A program made the translations under genes and the position numbers. From Peromyscus leucopus (lineage: Eukaryota > Chordata > Mammalia > Rodentia > Cricetidae): DNA of 64,000 nucleotides. The DNA lies in contig NC_051067.1 in NCBI RefSeq assembly GCF_004664715.2, positions 68,652,982 to 68,716,981 on the forward strand, written 5' to 3'. Shown one piece after another: positions 13,740 through 27,131 of the stretch (positions within the stretch are counted from its first letter, which is position 1; each line of letters opens with the position of its first letter). A model generated the notes under the pieces. It was given only the letters and a program-made list of their open reading frames with translations, was not told where the DNA came from and did not search any database.

Positions 13740-14200
13740 GATAAAAATCAGATTTGGTGGGTTAGCTTTTTTATCTTCTTAATATTTAAATTTTTAATTA
13801 ACACTTAATAAATGCACATATTTATGGGTGAGAGTATGATATTTCAATACATGGATACAATGTATACTGAACAAATCAGGACAACTAATACATCTATCTC
13901 CTCATTATTGGAGCTCTTGAATTCTTATAATAGGTTATTTTCAACTATAATCACTCCACTGTTCTGTAGAAACATTGTAACTTGCTGCTTTTATCTAAGT
14001 ATATCTTAGTTGTCATTATCTAACCAGTCTCTATATTCCTTTGGTCAGCCTTCTCAGCCTATAGCAATCTGTACCATGTACTTTAATTGGCTTATTTTAA
14101 ATATCCACATATTGGAGAAAATATACCGTATTTGATTGTCTGTCTTATTCACTTAGCTTAATCATAACCATGTCTATCCATTTGATACAAATAATGGCTA
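13740..14200 (-). mobile_element. Ancient LINE-1 3' region, antisense
   Basis: Reads as the complement of an old mammalian L1 3' UTR and ORF2 end: aatacatggatacaatgtat, then cctcattattggagctcttg and the ORF2-like part tcttattcacttagcttaat. It is abutted by a younger L1 at 14235. Confidence 0.6.
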
Positions 14201-14234
14201 ACCATTTTTTTTTAATCTATGATTTAAAATTCTT

Positions 14235-15970
14235 TTCTTCCTTTATCGAAAATAGACTTTTTTTTTTTCCCTCATGTAATATATCCTGATTACAGTTTCC
14301 CTTCCCCCCTGCTCCTATCAGTTCTCCCCCTCTCTTCCCATCTGGATCTATTTTTTTCTCTTTCCCATTAGAAAATAGACAGAACTCTAAAGGATAATAA
14401 TAAGATAACAATAACTAACGTGTCAGAATTGGACAAACCAAAGAGAAGGAAAAGAGCCCAAGAGAAGGCACAAGAATTAGAGACTCACTTGTTCACACAT
14501 TTAGGAATTCCATAAAAATGTTAAACTAGAAGCCATAATATATATGCAGAGCACCTGGTTGCAGACCTGTGCAGGTCCTGTGCAGGCTGCCTCAGCCTCC
14601 ATGAGTTCTTACAAGCTTTGATCTTGTTGTTAGGAGGGCTTTGTTTTCTTGGCATCTCCTATCCCTTCTGGCTTTTACAGTCCTCCTGCCTCCTCTTCTG
14701 CAGAGTTCTCTGAGTCCTAGGAAAAGAATTTGATGGAGACATCCCACTTAGGGCTGAGTCTTCCAATGTCTCTTATTTGCTGTGTAATATCTATCTGTGT
14801 ATTTGTAAGGATATTTGTTACATCCCTGTATTTGTTCTCATCTGCTGCAGGAGAGGGCCTTTCTGATGACGGATGAGCAAGGCATTGATTTATGGGTATG
14901 GCAGAATGTCATTAAGAGTCATTTTATTGCTACACTCTTTTAGCAGGACAGTAAAATTTGTTTTCCCCCTAGGTCCCTGGGCTAGCTGGTCTCAGGTTCC
15001 GGGTCACCCAAGCAGTGTCACATACGGATTCCATCTTGTTGAGTGGTCTTTAAGCCAAATTGGTTGGTTGCTCCCAGAAGCTTTATGTCACCATTGCCCT
15101 AGCATATCTTATAATCTGGACAGCTTTGTAGATCAAAGGCTTTGTGGCTGCATTGGTGTTTATGGTTCTATTTTGGTAGCATACAGAATACCTTCCAGTA
15201 CCAAAGATGCTAGAACACAGTGGTGAAGGCTCTATGTAGGCACCAAGTTGATTTCTCCATGTTCATTGAGTTGTGTAGATTTTGTCTTCAGTAATGAGGC
15301 CTTGCTATCACTTGTGAAAATCCACCTATAGTATTTACACTCACCTGTATTGTTTAGGAATTCCCATGGGGCCAACAACTCTATTATATGCAACCCAATC
15401 CTTGTACTGGAAGCTTTATTTTGGTGAGAAGAGATATCCACTTGGGAGTTCTATCTTCCCTTTATTTTGTGATTCCATTTAGATTGCCTTTATGTATGTA
15501 TATATGTTAGGAAGCATCTACTGCATTAGGTTTCTATACAACTCCTCACATAGCTCTTAATTTAAGCTATTGCTACCCATCCTTGCTTCCTTGAACCACA
15601 TTTCTCTCCCCCTCCCCATTTGATCCTCCCCTTCCAGAACTCCCCCATCCATCCATAACTATTCTATTTCCTGTTCCTAACAAGATGTATCTGCCCACCC
15701 CTCCCCAGTCTCTTATACTGTAGCTAACGTCAGTAGAGTTTAGTTTGGTTACCACTGAATTAACAGCTAATATCCACATATAAGTGAATACATATCATAT
15801 TTATCTGTGTCTGAGATACCTCACTCAGGATGTTTTTTTCTAGTTCCATATAATTACCTATGAAATTTCTTGTACAATACCATTATTATTAATGGCTAAA
15901 TGTGTGCATCTCAAATTTTCTTTACCCATCCATTCATGATTGGCACATAGTAACTACATATATTAGGTAT
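14235..15970 (-). mobile_element. Rodent LINE-1 3' UTR plus ORF2 end, antisense
   Basis: Runs from a T-rich left end (complement of poly(A)) through the 3' UTR segments shared with 4185-5145. It ends in sequence whose complement is the conserved L1 ORF2 C-terminal coding region (about 15720-15960: complement of the tag around aacatcctgagtgaggtatc). The 117-codon plus-strand ORF at 14873-15226 is a by-product of this 3' UTR. The element is 5'-truncated and broken. Confidence 0.75.
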
Positions 15971-16023
15971 TGTGAATACTATTTTTAAGTATAAATTCTG
16001 TATTGAAGATGGCTTTAATATTT

Positions 16024-16240
16024 TCAAGTTATTTATTACTTTGTGTGTATGAGTGTTTTGCCAGCATGTATATCTGTGCATTGTGTGTGTAGTGCCTTCA
16101 GAGTCCAGAACAGAGAGATGGCTCTCCTGTAACTAGAGTTGCAGATGATTGTGAGCTGACATGTGGGTGCTGGGGATCAAACCTGGATCTTCTAGAAAAG
16201 CAGCCAGTGTTCTTTACTGATGATCCATTTCTCTAACCCA
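16024..16240 (-). mobile_element. B2 SINE, antisense
   Basis: Contains gtgagctgacatgtgggtgc, tggggatcaaacctggatct and a degraded gatccatttctctaaccca end, the complement of the B2 body and head. Confidence 0.8.
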
Positions 16241-18084
16241 CTTGAAAATATCCTTCATTCTACAGAATATATAATTCCCTGTGTTAACATTATATGCATG
16301 AGAATGTATATCATACATGCATAATAAACCTTTCCAAGTACATCTGTGTGTGAATGTTTCTTATAAATAATGAAGAATACAAAGAAGTAGATGTAATCAT
16401 GCATTTAATAATTGATGAGTTTTTAAAAGTTACTTAGTATCGCCTTATTTTTGTTAATTAATCATTTTAATTATAGACCATATTAAAGAAAATTGAATAA
16501 TATGCAAGTTTTAAAGTTGATATTGAATGCAGTATATTTGAAGGTGTAGGAGAAGGAAGGTTTCATACTTTTCTCCACTTACAAAGACCACACCTTACAT
16601 TCCTTTATATAAAAGATAGGTTAACAAGAGAAAAGCATAGCAAATTTATTTAAACAAAGTTTAATGTAACATAGGAAAGTTCAGGAATAAACCGAAATTC
16701 CCAAGAAAAATTGTCCATGGTTGAGCTTAGGTTCCATAAAGGATGAGCAGCTATGTAGAAATGTGACTGGACAAAAGAGCATATGATGGAATGGTAATAG
16801 ATCAATGGCGGATGGGGAGGGGTCTGAGCAAGGTCCACAAGTTCAGTTTCATTTGGTCTCTGTGTAGCATTCATTCTTCTTATGGGTTAGACTCTGGGTA
16901 GACTGAGGTTATTAGGACCTGTTACCAGCAAGTATGTCAAAGAAATTGTTAAGGTCAACTTTCACACAGGGAGGTGCAAAAGGCCATGCAGTAACCTTGC
17001 TTCTGATACCTTTCTGTCTTTCTTGGCTTAGGTACTTTGTTATTTTTTTGGCCTTGACAAGCAAGAGTGTTGAAAAACTTTAAATATAAATGAAGTTAAC
17101 CTTAGCAGGTCTGTGAGAAAACTTGATCACATGTATGAATAACTCTTCTTGTGACATAAGACAGAATTATTTTTGTATGTCAAACCCAGTTATTTCAACC
17201 ATAAATCTAGCTGGGCTGATTTTAAATGTATGATTCATAAAGTACTAATGATTTTACATAAAGAAAATACCCTCAGTTCTACTAGTTCACATTATGTCTG
17301 CCATGTTACTGTATGATCTGCTTATGAGTAAAGACTTCACCTGGGCAGAAGCTGAATGAGACCCTGGACAAAGGAACTTGAAAATGTGCCCATTGCAAAC
17401 TGGTAGTTTCATATTTGTGGGGCAGATTGGCTAGGCCTTTGAAAAACACTGTATTTGAACTGAAGCTTCTGGAAAGTTTTTATAGCACACAGAGAATTGC
17501 ACTACTTCAGATAACTCTGGTCCACTTACCTCTCCTTTGTATTCCACGTATAATGCAAACACCAAGTGGAACCGTAAACCATGACTAACTTATTATATTT
17601 GAAATCTCAAAACTTTTCCTTTGAATTTCTCCTTTTATTAATTTTCTTTCCCATTGGCTCTTATAGAAATGAGTGTTGTTGAGACAGTTAAACATTCCAT
17701 TTAATTGGAGATAGAAGATAGCATGCTATTGATCTTAAGTTGAAGCTCAGTTTGCATCTCCAGAGGATACAAAACTGTATTTCATTTAGCAAGGTCTGTG
17801 ATTTCATACCCAAGTGGTCAGACAATGTGTGAAGGCCAACATGACTGAAAGTATGACTCATTCTGCCAGGATTTATGTGTCTATATTTATCCTCTGAATG
17901 TGTAAACTATACTAGTCTAGTGAGAACTGTATAATGAAGATGATCAGATCTGTAAAAGTCCTAAACAGAAGATCTAAAACCATAAAACCAGAAGATAATG
18001 ATATAAGCTACAAACATTAGAAAGAATTAGTGTGACTACATTATCCTGAAATGCCCATGCATAGGAAAAGAACAACCTGATGAC

Positions 18085-18830
18085 TGGAGAATATGTTTGT
18101 AAATTTTCTATATTATGGGGGTTGGCACTCAAAAATTATGAAGAATACATTTAACTTAATAACAGAGAAAAACCCTGATTTAAAATTAGACAAAGGACTT
18201 GAGTGGCATTTCTCAAGGTATAATATAGCTAACTGGTATATGAAATTGCTTAGTGCCATTAATCATTACCATAAGACAATGTCATGTATACTGATGCATA
18301 CTATTGAGTACTGTTGATAGAAATATAGTATGTCAGAGTTATGGAGAACAATGTGGAGATGCCTAAAGAAATTAAAAAGAGAAGCATCATGTGGCTTGGT
18401 TATTCCCATTCTGGGAAACTGCTCAGAGAAAATGAAATTACCATCATATAAGGCTGGATATTCCCAGGTATGCTGCATCATTGTTTATAAAGGCCAACAT
18501 CAGAAAATAACCCGTGTCCATTAACAGATAAAATGACAAAGAAGGGAGTATATGTTTAAAAAAATGACGTAATACTGAACTTTATAATGAGATCCTGTCA
18601 TTTGCCTTAACAAGGATGGACTATATGATATTGTAATAAATTAGAAAAGAAACAAAGATATTACATTGTTTGGCTGATATATAAGAAGGCCAAGAGAAAT
18701 AATATAACTGTGGATATGAGGATCTGGGGAGAAGTTGGGAGATGTTGTAAAGGCACACAATGTAGGAAGCCTGTAAGATATGCAAATCTATCTAAGATTG
18801 TATATAGTGATGATTTCTAACAAATGAGTA
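18085..18830 (+). mobile_element. Ancient LINE-1 ORF2 end and 3' UTR, sense
   Basis: Decayed copy of the ORF2 3' coding region: ttagacaaaggacttgagtg followed by gcatttctcaagg, aactggtatatgaaattgct and later gttatggagaacaatgtgga. All three plus-strand frames are broken by stops. It is followed by the (CA)n tract at 18861. Confidence 0.7.
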
Positions 18831-18860
18831 AATTTAATTGATCTTACAATTACTTATATA

Positions 18861-18861
18861 A

Positions 18862-18928
<67 letters not shown>

Positions 18929-18930
18929 AC
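18861..18930. repeat. (CA)n microsatellite
   Basis: About 32 CA units with one AAAC interruption near the start. Confidence 0.95.
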
Positions 18931-19309
18931 CCAAACTCCAAATGCAAAGAGTATGAGATGGTAGACATGATAATGTGGTTTATTGGAACAATAGTTCTAT
19001 CATCAAAATCCCATGAAGTCAGATTGTATACTTTGAGTATACCTAATGGTATGACTATACAAAGCTGACTAGGTAGAAGTGTACACAAATAACTACTGCA
19101 AATAACTACTCAAGAGAGTTGGAAAATGCAGTCTATACAGATAGAAATATTCTAAGCAGGAATTTTACAATGTGCTGTTTATTTTTCTTACTACATAATA
19201 TATATGTATATGTACATATATATATATAGAAACTTTTGTTATAAATTAATGCTTCTATAGTTGCGTTATTATAACTGACATAATTAATTCTGACCAAATG
19301 TACTTAGTT

Positions 19310-19680
19310 TCAAAACTTTGTATAAAATCTTTTTAATGAAATAATTTCATACAATATATTCTGACCATGCTTTTCCCTTCCCTCAACTCCTCCCAGATCT
19401 TCTTGACCACTCCACCCACCCAACTCTATGCCTGTTCTTTTTCTGTCTCTAAAAAAAAAAAAAAAAGAACCAGCCAACCAACCAAACAAGAAACTCATGT
19501 AAAAGAAACCCTCCACAAAAAACACAAAACCAGAAACCAAAATATACAAGCAAAAGAGCAAAATCCCCAAAGAACTATGAGACCAATAAACCTGTAAAAT
19601 TATCATCGAGTTTGTTTTGTATTGGCCATCTACTGATGCACATGAAGCCTACCCTGAAGTGTGATTATAAAATCTTTTAC
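19310..19680 (-). mobile_element. LINE-1 3' UTR fragment, antisense
   Basis: ttccctcaactcctcccaga and later gtattggccatctactgatg match the order of segments in the other antisense L1 3' UTR copies (4185-5145, 35485-36060). An internal A17 run lies at 19451-19467. Confidence 0.6.
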
Positions 19681-20579
19681 AGCAAAACAAATCCAAGAGG
19701 TAGGCACTATTACTTTCCTCATTTTATAGATGTTATCATCAGTGGTGTCTCTTCAGAAAATAGAAAACGACACAAGTAATTTAAAGAGTCAAAATCTACT
19801 GTAAAGAATTATTATGTGCTACAAAGTAGATAGCTACAAAAAGAAATAAAAGAGAACAACAGAGAAAAAAGAAATAGTTTCTAGGGCTGAGACAGAATGC
19901 AAAGAAGGAACAAGTAGGTGATCTCACTATCCTCACACAGGAGCTGACTCTGAAAGAGCCATTAGACGAAGATCTTCGCTGGGTTTACTTTGTCATAGCC
20001 AGTGTATCACTGACAGTGTTATTTTCAGGATGCCCATGTTAATAAAGGACATAATATCTCAATATGTTCATGACAGAAGAGAACTATAATTGGTTTCTTT
20101 CAATGCGTGCAGTTATGGGGCAGGTACCTAGACAAACAGCAAAACCCTACTAGAACCCCCATCCTAAAAGGAAAGAAACTACTTCCACTGCAAAGTCTGA
20201 CACTGAGCCATTCAAAAGAGAAATTTTTGCAATTTCAAAGCAGGGTGGTTTTGAAGTCAATGTAATAAATTTGTGGCCATCATACTTACCTGGTGCTGCA
20301 TAGCCTATAGCTGGTAGACTCTAAACATAGTCTACCTTTAAAACCTGCTCCCCTAGGCACACATTGTACAGTCCTTCTGACTTTTCAAGGTCATCCTAGC
20401 CCCAGACTGAGATTTTCCAGTCACTCTTGTGGTTGATTTGAGTAATATTAAGTTTTAACCAGTTGATGAGACTCATTCTTGGAAGAGAAACAACTCTCTA
20501 AGTCTTCTAGAATGCCACATGGAAGCACAGTGCATGCTGTCTGGAGTGTCAAGGACTTATGTCCTCAAAATAACAACTG

Positions 20580-20930
20580 ACGCTTTTCCTTTAGTAATAT
20601 ACATTTTTTCATATGATATGTTTTGATCATATTCACATCCCTCTCCCAACTCCTCCCAGATCCAGTACCCTTTCTACCTACCCACCACTATGTTCTTTCT
20701 ATCTCTTATAAAACCCCAAACCTTTATTATATATCACAAATATGTAAAAAGATAGATTTATAGACATAAGAGGGATACTATTCAGGCAATAATCATAGTG
20801 AATTGAGTTTAAAATTAGCAAATGAACTCTCAACCTCCAAAGGTTTAATTTGTTTTCTTTGCTTGCTATATTTTGGAGTGTTGATTTTCTCCTGTGAATC
20901 TGTTTATTCATAGAAATGCTAATGCTTCAT
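20580..20930 (-). mobile_element. LINE-1 3' UTR fragment, antisense
   Basis: catccctctcccaactcctc and cagatccagtaccctttcta, then the aatttgttttctttgcttgc segment, repeat the L1 3' UTR order seen at 19310-19680. Short and diverged. Confidence 0.55.
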
Positions 20931-22562
20931 TTCTTTTTAAAAATGGATCTTTCATTAAAGATTCTGAGTTAAGATGAGGTGACGGTTCAGTGAAGATTGA
21001 GAGGATCTGATTTTCTCATGCTTTTGTAAAGATGTTAGAGGGACTGGTGTGGATTTTAGGCTGGGATTCTAGCTTTGAACTAGCTAGCATAAAGATTTTC
21101 CCATAGAGAACCCAAGTTCCTTAGAGCATGGGACTTCCCTGCCCAGAGGAAAAGATATCATGTCCCCCAGGTGCTCAATCATAAACAGAAATCTTACTGG
21201 GAATGGAACTATGGTTCTGTTCAAATGTTTAATGTTTTAGTTGAATTTTAATATAATTTTCTCACTTTTATGGCTATCACTAACCTAAGTTAACTTTTTT
21301 TTTTTAGGACCTACTTCAAAAATTATTATGCATATTAAAGATTTAGAATTCTAGTACTTCTAGATTATGTTCAGATTTTAGAAGCATGGTGAATTTATTT
21401 TATATATTCAGTTTTTATAAGTGAGAGAGAATTATTTTTTAAAAATGTATGAAATATGTAGAAACTGTGAAGTTCTATAGAATGTTGGTAGCTTTGGATA
21501 ATTTAATTCAATATTTTATATTCACTTTTAGTATAATTAAGTTGCAACTTAAGTATACAGGTTTTCAAGAATCTTCCCCCTCCCTCCTTCCCCACTACTT
21601 TCTTTCCTTATTCTCTTCTCCCTCCACACCTCTCAGTTAAACACCACACTGACTAAGGTGTTTTCTTAAATTCATTCCGTATATTTTTATCCTTGTTGAG
21701 GTACAGTCATATGCCAATTAGCCATTGGAAGTATTTACACAATATGTTAAGGGCAGTGTCACAGTGTTCTTATAACACACAAAAACTAAAAGGCTCCAGC
21801 ATCTCCAGGTGATGTAATTTAATGAAACCACTGTAATGTAAGTGGTCTGTCATTGAAGAAAATGCTGTGATGTAGTGCATAACTGCACCTACATAACTGG
21901 GCACACATGACCCATCTCTGCAGGACTTTTTGGTCATCAGAAAGCATGAAGCAGCTGGCTGAGGAATGAAGCTTTGTTGCATATGGTGAGCATGGTAAAA
22001 TCACATGCCATGAGGTTCGTGTCAGAGTATTTTATACATAGGCTGTGCTGCCATTTGTGAAGAAGATACCTGTCTGTGTATTTCTGTTGAAGGCAATGTT
22101 TACAGCCCTTCTCCTTGTCTTGTTACTCACACCAAACTGAAGCTCAGTAGGACAATCTGTGACAAGTGGGTGAATGGGTGGCAGTGGCAGAAAATAGTCA
22201 GCACCCAGTTTTGTCCAACTAACTCTATAGAGTTCTGTAAGGTCCATTCCTTCTGTGCAGGTTGTTTGACGATAGACCAGTGACAATAAACTCATGATTA
22301 CGGCCATTTCTGAAGGAATCTAGTCATTTGTTTATGTCAACATGTTCCTTGGGATCAAATTGTGGCTTAATATTTAGTGGCACTCAGTAATTGTTACTAG
22401 CACCCCTCCACTGTGTTATGCCAATAAGCAGCCATGTCATAAAAGAGGAGGAAGGAGTCAATTTTTTACTGTTTAAAGCCAAACTTTAAATGTGCTTTCA
22501 CTTTTCACTGTTATCAAGATACTGTTCAGAAGTTCTTTTGTCAAGAAAGAGTTTTACTAAAC

Positions 22563-22775
22563 CTTGGGGTAGTGGGGTTGGTTCAATAATCAAGGGCTCA
22601 TACTGCTCACACAGAATAATCTGTGTTTGGGTCTCAGCACCCATATTGGGTGGCTAACAATAGCATGTGACTTCAGCTTCAAGGGTTCTGATGCCTCTGA
22701 CCTTTGCAGGTACCTACACACACTTGCATAGACACCCATACAGACAGACACATACACAAAATAAATGTTAAAAAA
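22563..22775 (+). mobile_element. B2-type SINE, sense
   Basis: ggttggttcaataatcaagg ... gtttgggtctcagcacccat followed by the CA-rich tail ending acacaaaataaatgttaaaa, a diverged B2 in sense orientation. Confidence 0.65.
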
Positions 22776-22784
22776 ATCTCTTAA

Positions 22785-23105
22785 GCCAGTCTACATTTTA
22801 GCATGGTGGGGAGAGGTCATGAGCTCCCACTCCTATCCAAGGAACTGCTAAGGAATGATGGCTTCTAGGGAGGGAGAGTCAATTGTTTTTAAGGTGGTGG
22901 CCCCTGGTACTGGTATGCAGATCAGGCTCCCCATGGGCAGCACAAACTGGAGAAGATGGGCTATTAAGAAAAATAAAGAGAGGACACAAGTAGGGAGGGA
23001 ATGGACCTGTGAGGGTGAATCTGGAGGGAGTTAGGAGGGTTACAATAAAAATGCACTGTACGAAATTCTCAACGAATTACCAAAATATTATATTACAACA
23101 GATAC
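22785..23105 (+). mobile_element. LINE-1 3' end, sense
   Basis: Contains agaaaaataaagagaggaca and gggagggaatggacctgtga, then gggttacaataaaaatgcac, typical of the terminal 3' UTR of an old rodent L1 in sense. It abuts the B2 copy at its left. Confidence 0.5.
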
Positions 23106-24514
23106 TGTAACTTTACATAGTACTGCTCAGAAAATATTTTCACACGAATGAAGACTTCATGTGTCAAAAAACATCAATAGATGGTTTTATCATGTCTATA
23201 TTGGGTGAAAAGATGTGTATGTTATTATGTTTTGGTCTATGGAATAAGATGTAGATGAAAAAATTAAAATTTACTTGACATTTCTGCATGACAGAAAGAC
23301 ATTTTGTATTTCAGACCATTTTATGAGTACTACAATTTGTTTCTGTCTAAAGATAGTCTTCTAAAATTGGTGAAATTAAAAATACATACATGTTTTCTTA
23401 TTCTCTCTGTTTCATATAAAAAAATAAACAGTCTGTTTAGCGTAGAATTCAATGAAGTAGTAAAGCTATTAGCCCTCAAAATGGAACAATCTCTTTTCCT
23501 GATATACATAGTCACTTTTAGATGCTGATTGTATGTTTCTCCAGACCATAACCAAACAGCAGCCATACTGTGAGTTCCTTTCATTAAATAAATGCATTGA
23601 GAGAAAGCTTGCACTCCCTGCATTAGAAACACTAAGGGCCACATTTTAATTTTTTTCATGCATATTTTCTGAAAAAAAAATTGTTCTGAGAGCTCTCTTG
23701 GTAAGATGAGGGATATTTTAACTTAATTACCAACTTACAGGCTTTATGCAAAGTATTTCTATATAAAACTATAGCTTTTACCCCAATAAATGTTAGAAAA
23801 TTAATTACCATTTTCTAGCCTCTATTTTATTTTGTTTTCTGTAAAAAATAAAAAAGGTGGTGGTAGGGAATCTCAACATAAATTTGCTAACTATTCAGCA
23901 ACTTGCTTTTTAAATTAAACCATGTTGGAAATGAATTCTGGTAGAAGAAAACCTGTCAAAGTTTTTCTGAGTAAAAAGGATTCTCATTTTCTTCTTCTTG
24001 TCTTGAAGTTTAAAATCTGCACACCATTTTCTACTCTGAAAACCTCCACAGAAGGATAGAATTAAAAAATGCCCTAATAGCAAGTTGCTATTGGTGAAGG
24101 CTCTCCGTTCCTGTGACCTAAAACCAAGAAATGGGAGACAGCCCATTAATTCTCACTTATCAAAATCATTGATCACAAAGGAAAAACTGTATTTCCACAG
24201 ACAGGTAAAATCTGCTGAGTCGCTTGTGGTATTTTGATCAATCAGAAGATAATGTTGTTAAATCAGGAAAATCAAAGTTAGAAGAGAAAGTGAGTGATTG
24301 CCCTTTTTTGAAAATTTTACTGAGGTTAAATCAAGATATTTATTAAAAAGCTTTTCTATGAGTATATGAATTATATTTTAATTAATTCTTAATGCTGTCT
24401 TGAGAATATTTTTTTTCTGTATCATTACTTTGAGTTCATATGAGATTTTTTTTTTTCCGTCAAGACAATTTTTCTTCACCCTTAAAGCTTACAGACTAGA
24501 ATTATAAGTAGTTT

Positions 24515-24815
24515 ATTGTAGTGGGTATCTGTTCTATCTATGACCTGGAAGCACAGCTCCTAGAGATACATCAGGTAACTTTCCTACCTATGACCTTGAA
24601 GTACCTGCCCCTGGGGTGTGACTCAGGGCCACCCTTCAGACCTGAGACTCACCTATGCTGCCCTCTTCTCTCACTTCTGGGCTTGGATGCTGGGATGGAC
24701 TCATGTAGAAAAACAGCATTCAACTGTACCTTGGCCTTCCAGGACCTGAGGATAAATCTCCTGCTCTGTAGTGAGTCTTCTTTCCTAATAAATTCCTTTA
24801 CCCTTTAAGCAGATT
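24515..24815 (+). mobile_element. Probable solo LTR, sense, family not assigned
   Basis: A moderately GC-rich island in AT-rich sequence that ends with cttcctttcctaataaattcc (polyadenylation signal AATAAA) about 30 bp before the boundary, and starts near a TG. The layout suits an LTR, but I could not place the family or find target-site duplications. Confidence 0.4.
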
Positions 24816-25469
24816 CCATGGATTTCTCATAAGAGTGTATTTGTTCTTGCTACTATAAACTTTATCCATTTTGATCATTTTCTTCCCCGTCTACTGTTCC
24901 TGCCCATCTGATTTTCATATTCGAGTTAGTAATGTGCACAGAAGGTAGAGAAAACATATTAATCCTTTCCTATTTAACGTCAGTTTTTCTAAACTTTTAC
25001 CAGCAGAGATAATGATGCATTTGCTTCTTTGGTTCATCTGAACCTGCCTTTGGGGTCGCCAGGTGAACAAACTTTTGAAAAGATAATTTAATAACTGAGT
25101 ATTCTTATGTTCTTTTCAGTACTGACTTTGTACCCGACTGCCCTGCAGTGTGCTTGTATTTATTACTCTCTTTGTAGCTAAGTAGAGTTCAGAGAGAGTG
25201 ATGGTCAGAGTTGTTCCCACTTAAAGGGGTTCAAGACAGAGATGGACTCCAAAGTGTGATTCAGATTCTCCACTGCGTCTTCAGGATAATTAAATTTGCA
25301 AGAATCTCAAATAATGTTAATTTATTTGTTTTACACACCTGAGGCATTTAACTAAAAAGTCTGAAAATAGCCTCATTGCTTCGTAAATTGTAGTCAATTT
25401 ATTTTGATTATTTTCATCATTTTGCTGAATTTACATGGCAAGTGCAGAAGGAATTTACTCTTTTAGTGA

Positions 25470-25700
25470 GGAGTCCAAGTGTTTCTCAACCTTCTTAATG
25501 CTGTGACCCCTTAATACAGTTCCTCATGTTGTGGTGACTCCCAACCATAAAATTATTTTATCATTATTTTATCATTGCTTCATAACTGTAATTTTGCTAC
25601 TGTTATTAACCATAATGTAAATATCTGATATGCAGAATATCTTATATACAACCCCCAAAGGGGTCTTGACTCATAGGTTGAGAAACAGTGCTCTAGGTTT
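25470..25700. mobile_element. URR1-type hAT DNA transposon (non-autonomous)
   Basis: Terminal inverted repeats are visible: gtgtttctcaacct at the left and aggttgagaaacagtg at the right. The interior (gttcctcatgttgtggtgac, then cataactgtaattttgctac and acccccaaaggggtcttgac) is the characteristic URR1 sequence of rodents. No transposase is present. The 8-bp target duplication could not be recognised. Confidence 0.85.
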
Positions 25701-26228
25701 GTGACTAACAGAGACTACAACTACTTTATTGCTGAGCAAATAACAGTAACTAGTAATGATGATCAATGCCTGCTGCAGGAAATGGTACAAAAGAAGGAAA
25801 ATTGTTTAGTTATTCTACAGTGGAAAGTAGTTTATAATTTGTTGGACAGTAGAAAATACCTATGAAAATTACAATAATATAAAAAATTGTGGGATTTCCC
25901 CATTGGCAACAAGGAAGAGTCAGGATGGTCAGAAATCAGTGATTTATTTTTTAGTTTTTTTTTTTATCTGCAATGACAAATCAAATTTTTATTCATCGGG
26001 TATTTGTAAAATAAATTATCTCTTTATCATACTCAGTAAATGATCTCTGATATTTTGTCCTTCTTGGTGAAAACCCAATTATCCAGATAATTAGAAGAGG
26101 GATAGGTTAATTTGGCCCTGAGGTTATTTAACTAAAATTCCTGGGATCCTTGATTACCCAATATGGTGTGTCCTTCAGCTCCTTCCAGACCACTTATTTT
26201 GAACTTAACCATTTTTAAGGTCCAGTTC

Positions 26229-26682
26229 TATGGTGGTATTTTATTTGTACTGAAATGTGATTTTAATTGTATGTTAATAAATAAAGTTGCCCAGGGGTCA
26301 GCGCTATTAGCAAGACATAGGAAAGCAGGGCGGTGGTGGCATATGCTTATAATCCCAGCACTTGGTAGGCAGAGCTAGGTAAGTCTCTGTGTGTTCAGGG
26401 ATACAGCCAGCATTGGAGACACATGCCTTTAAGACCTGGAGGGCTGTACTTACAGGCAGTGACGAGGCAGTCACATGTTTGGGTTTACAACCAATGAGAA
26501 GGCAGAACAGAAAGACTATATAAAGACAAACACACAGGAAGTAGGTCTCTTTTGGAAATGTAGGACCACTGCAGGAGGAAGGGTAAGGTTTTAGCTCTGA
26601 GCTCTGAGCTCTGACCTCTTGGTTTTCTCTTTTACATTGGTTCTGTGTTTCTTATTTAATAAGACGGTTGGTTACATCTACA
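26229..26682 (+). mobile_element. Solo LTR carrying a B1-derived segment
   Basis: 454-bp element flanked by the perfect 6-bp direct repeat CAGTTC (26223-26228 and 26683-26688), the length typical of ERVK-type integration. It has an internal TATA box (gactatataaag at about 26515) and ends in ...TACA. The middle (26330-26400: gtggtggcatatgcttataa, then tcccagcacttggtaggcag) is B1 sequence. The element aligns end to end with the copy at 61378-61857. A short tandem (gctctga)n lies downstream of the TATA box. No internal retroviral region remains. Confidence 0.75.
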
Positions 26683-27113
26683 CAGTTCCAGTCTAACCCA
26701 ATTAGTACTTTCATATCTTTAGTGTCATTTAATGGTTCACTTTTATTTTATGATATATTTTATGATATATTTTACATGCCTCCATATTGAAAAATGATTT
26801 TATTACTGAATTCTATTTCCTTTCCCAATTTTATATTGTGGATTATTTTTATCAAGTAGCACTGGCCTTCTCTTTTATTTCTTTAAGAGAATTGCCATAT
26901 ATCTAGGGACTAAAGAAACATTTGGTGTATATTTCTGAGAATTTAGGAAACTAAAAGGATATAAATTCTGATTTCAAGTAGTACCAGGAACACTGAAGGA
27001 CTTGAAGGAAGTCCTATATAGGCACACCATACTGTACTGGCTAGAAATCTTTAAAAAAAAAAAAAGAGTCATTCAAATATTTAGGATAAAGTAAAATTTG
27101 CCTGCAAAGAATC

Positions 27114-27131
27114 ATTTCTAGTCCTCTTTAA
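27114..27131. repeat. 18-bp target-site duplication, left copy
   Basis: atttctagtcctctttaa, identical to 27995-28012. The pair brackets the LINE-1 ORF1 fragment. Confidence 0.9.

Noticed and set aside
14873..15226. 117-codon plus-strand ORF
   Set aside because: It lies in the antisense 3' UTR of a LINE-1 and has no domain.
18861..18930. Regular repeat considered as an array
   Set aside because: A simple (CA)n tract without spacers; no CRISPR-like arrangement exists anywhere in the window.
22032..22307. 91-codon minus-strand ORF
   Set aside because: No recognised family, no splice or promoter context, and length compatible with chance; left as unassigned sequence.
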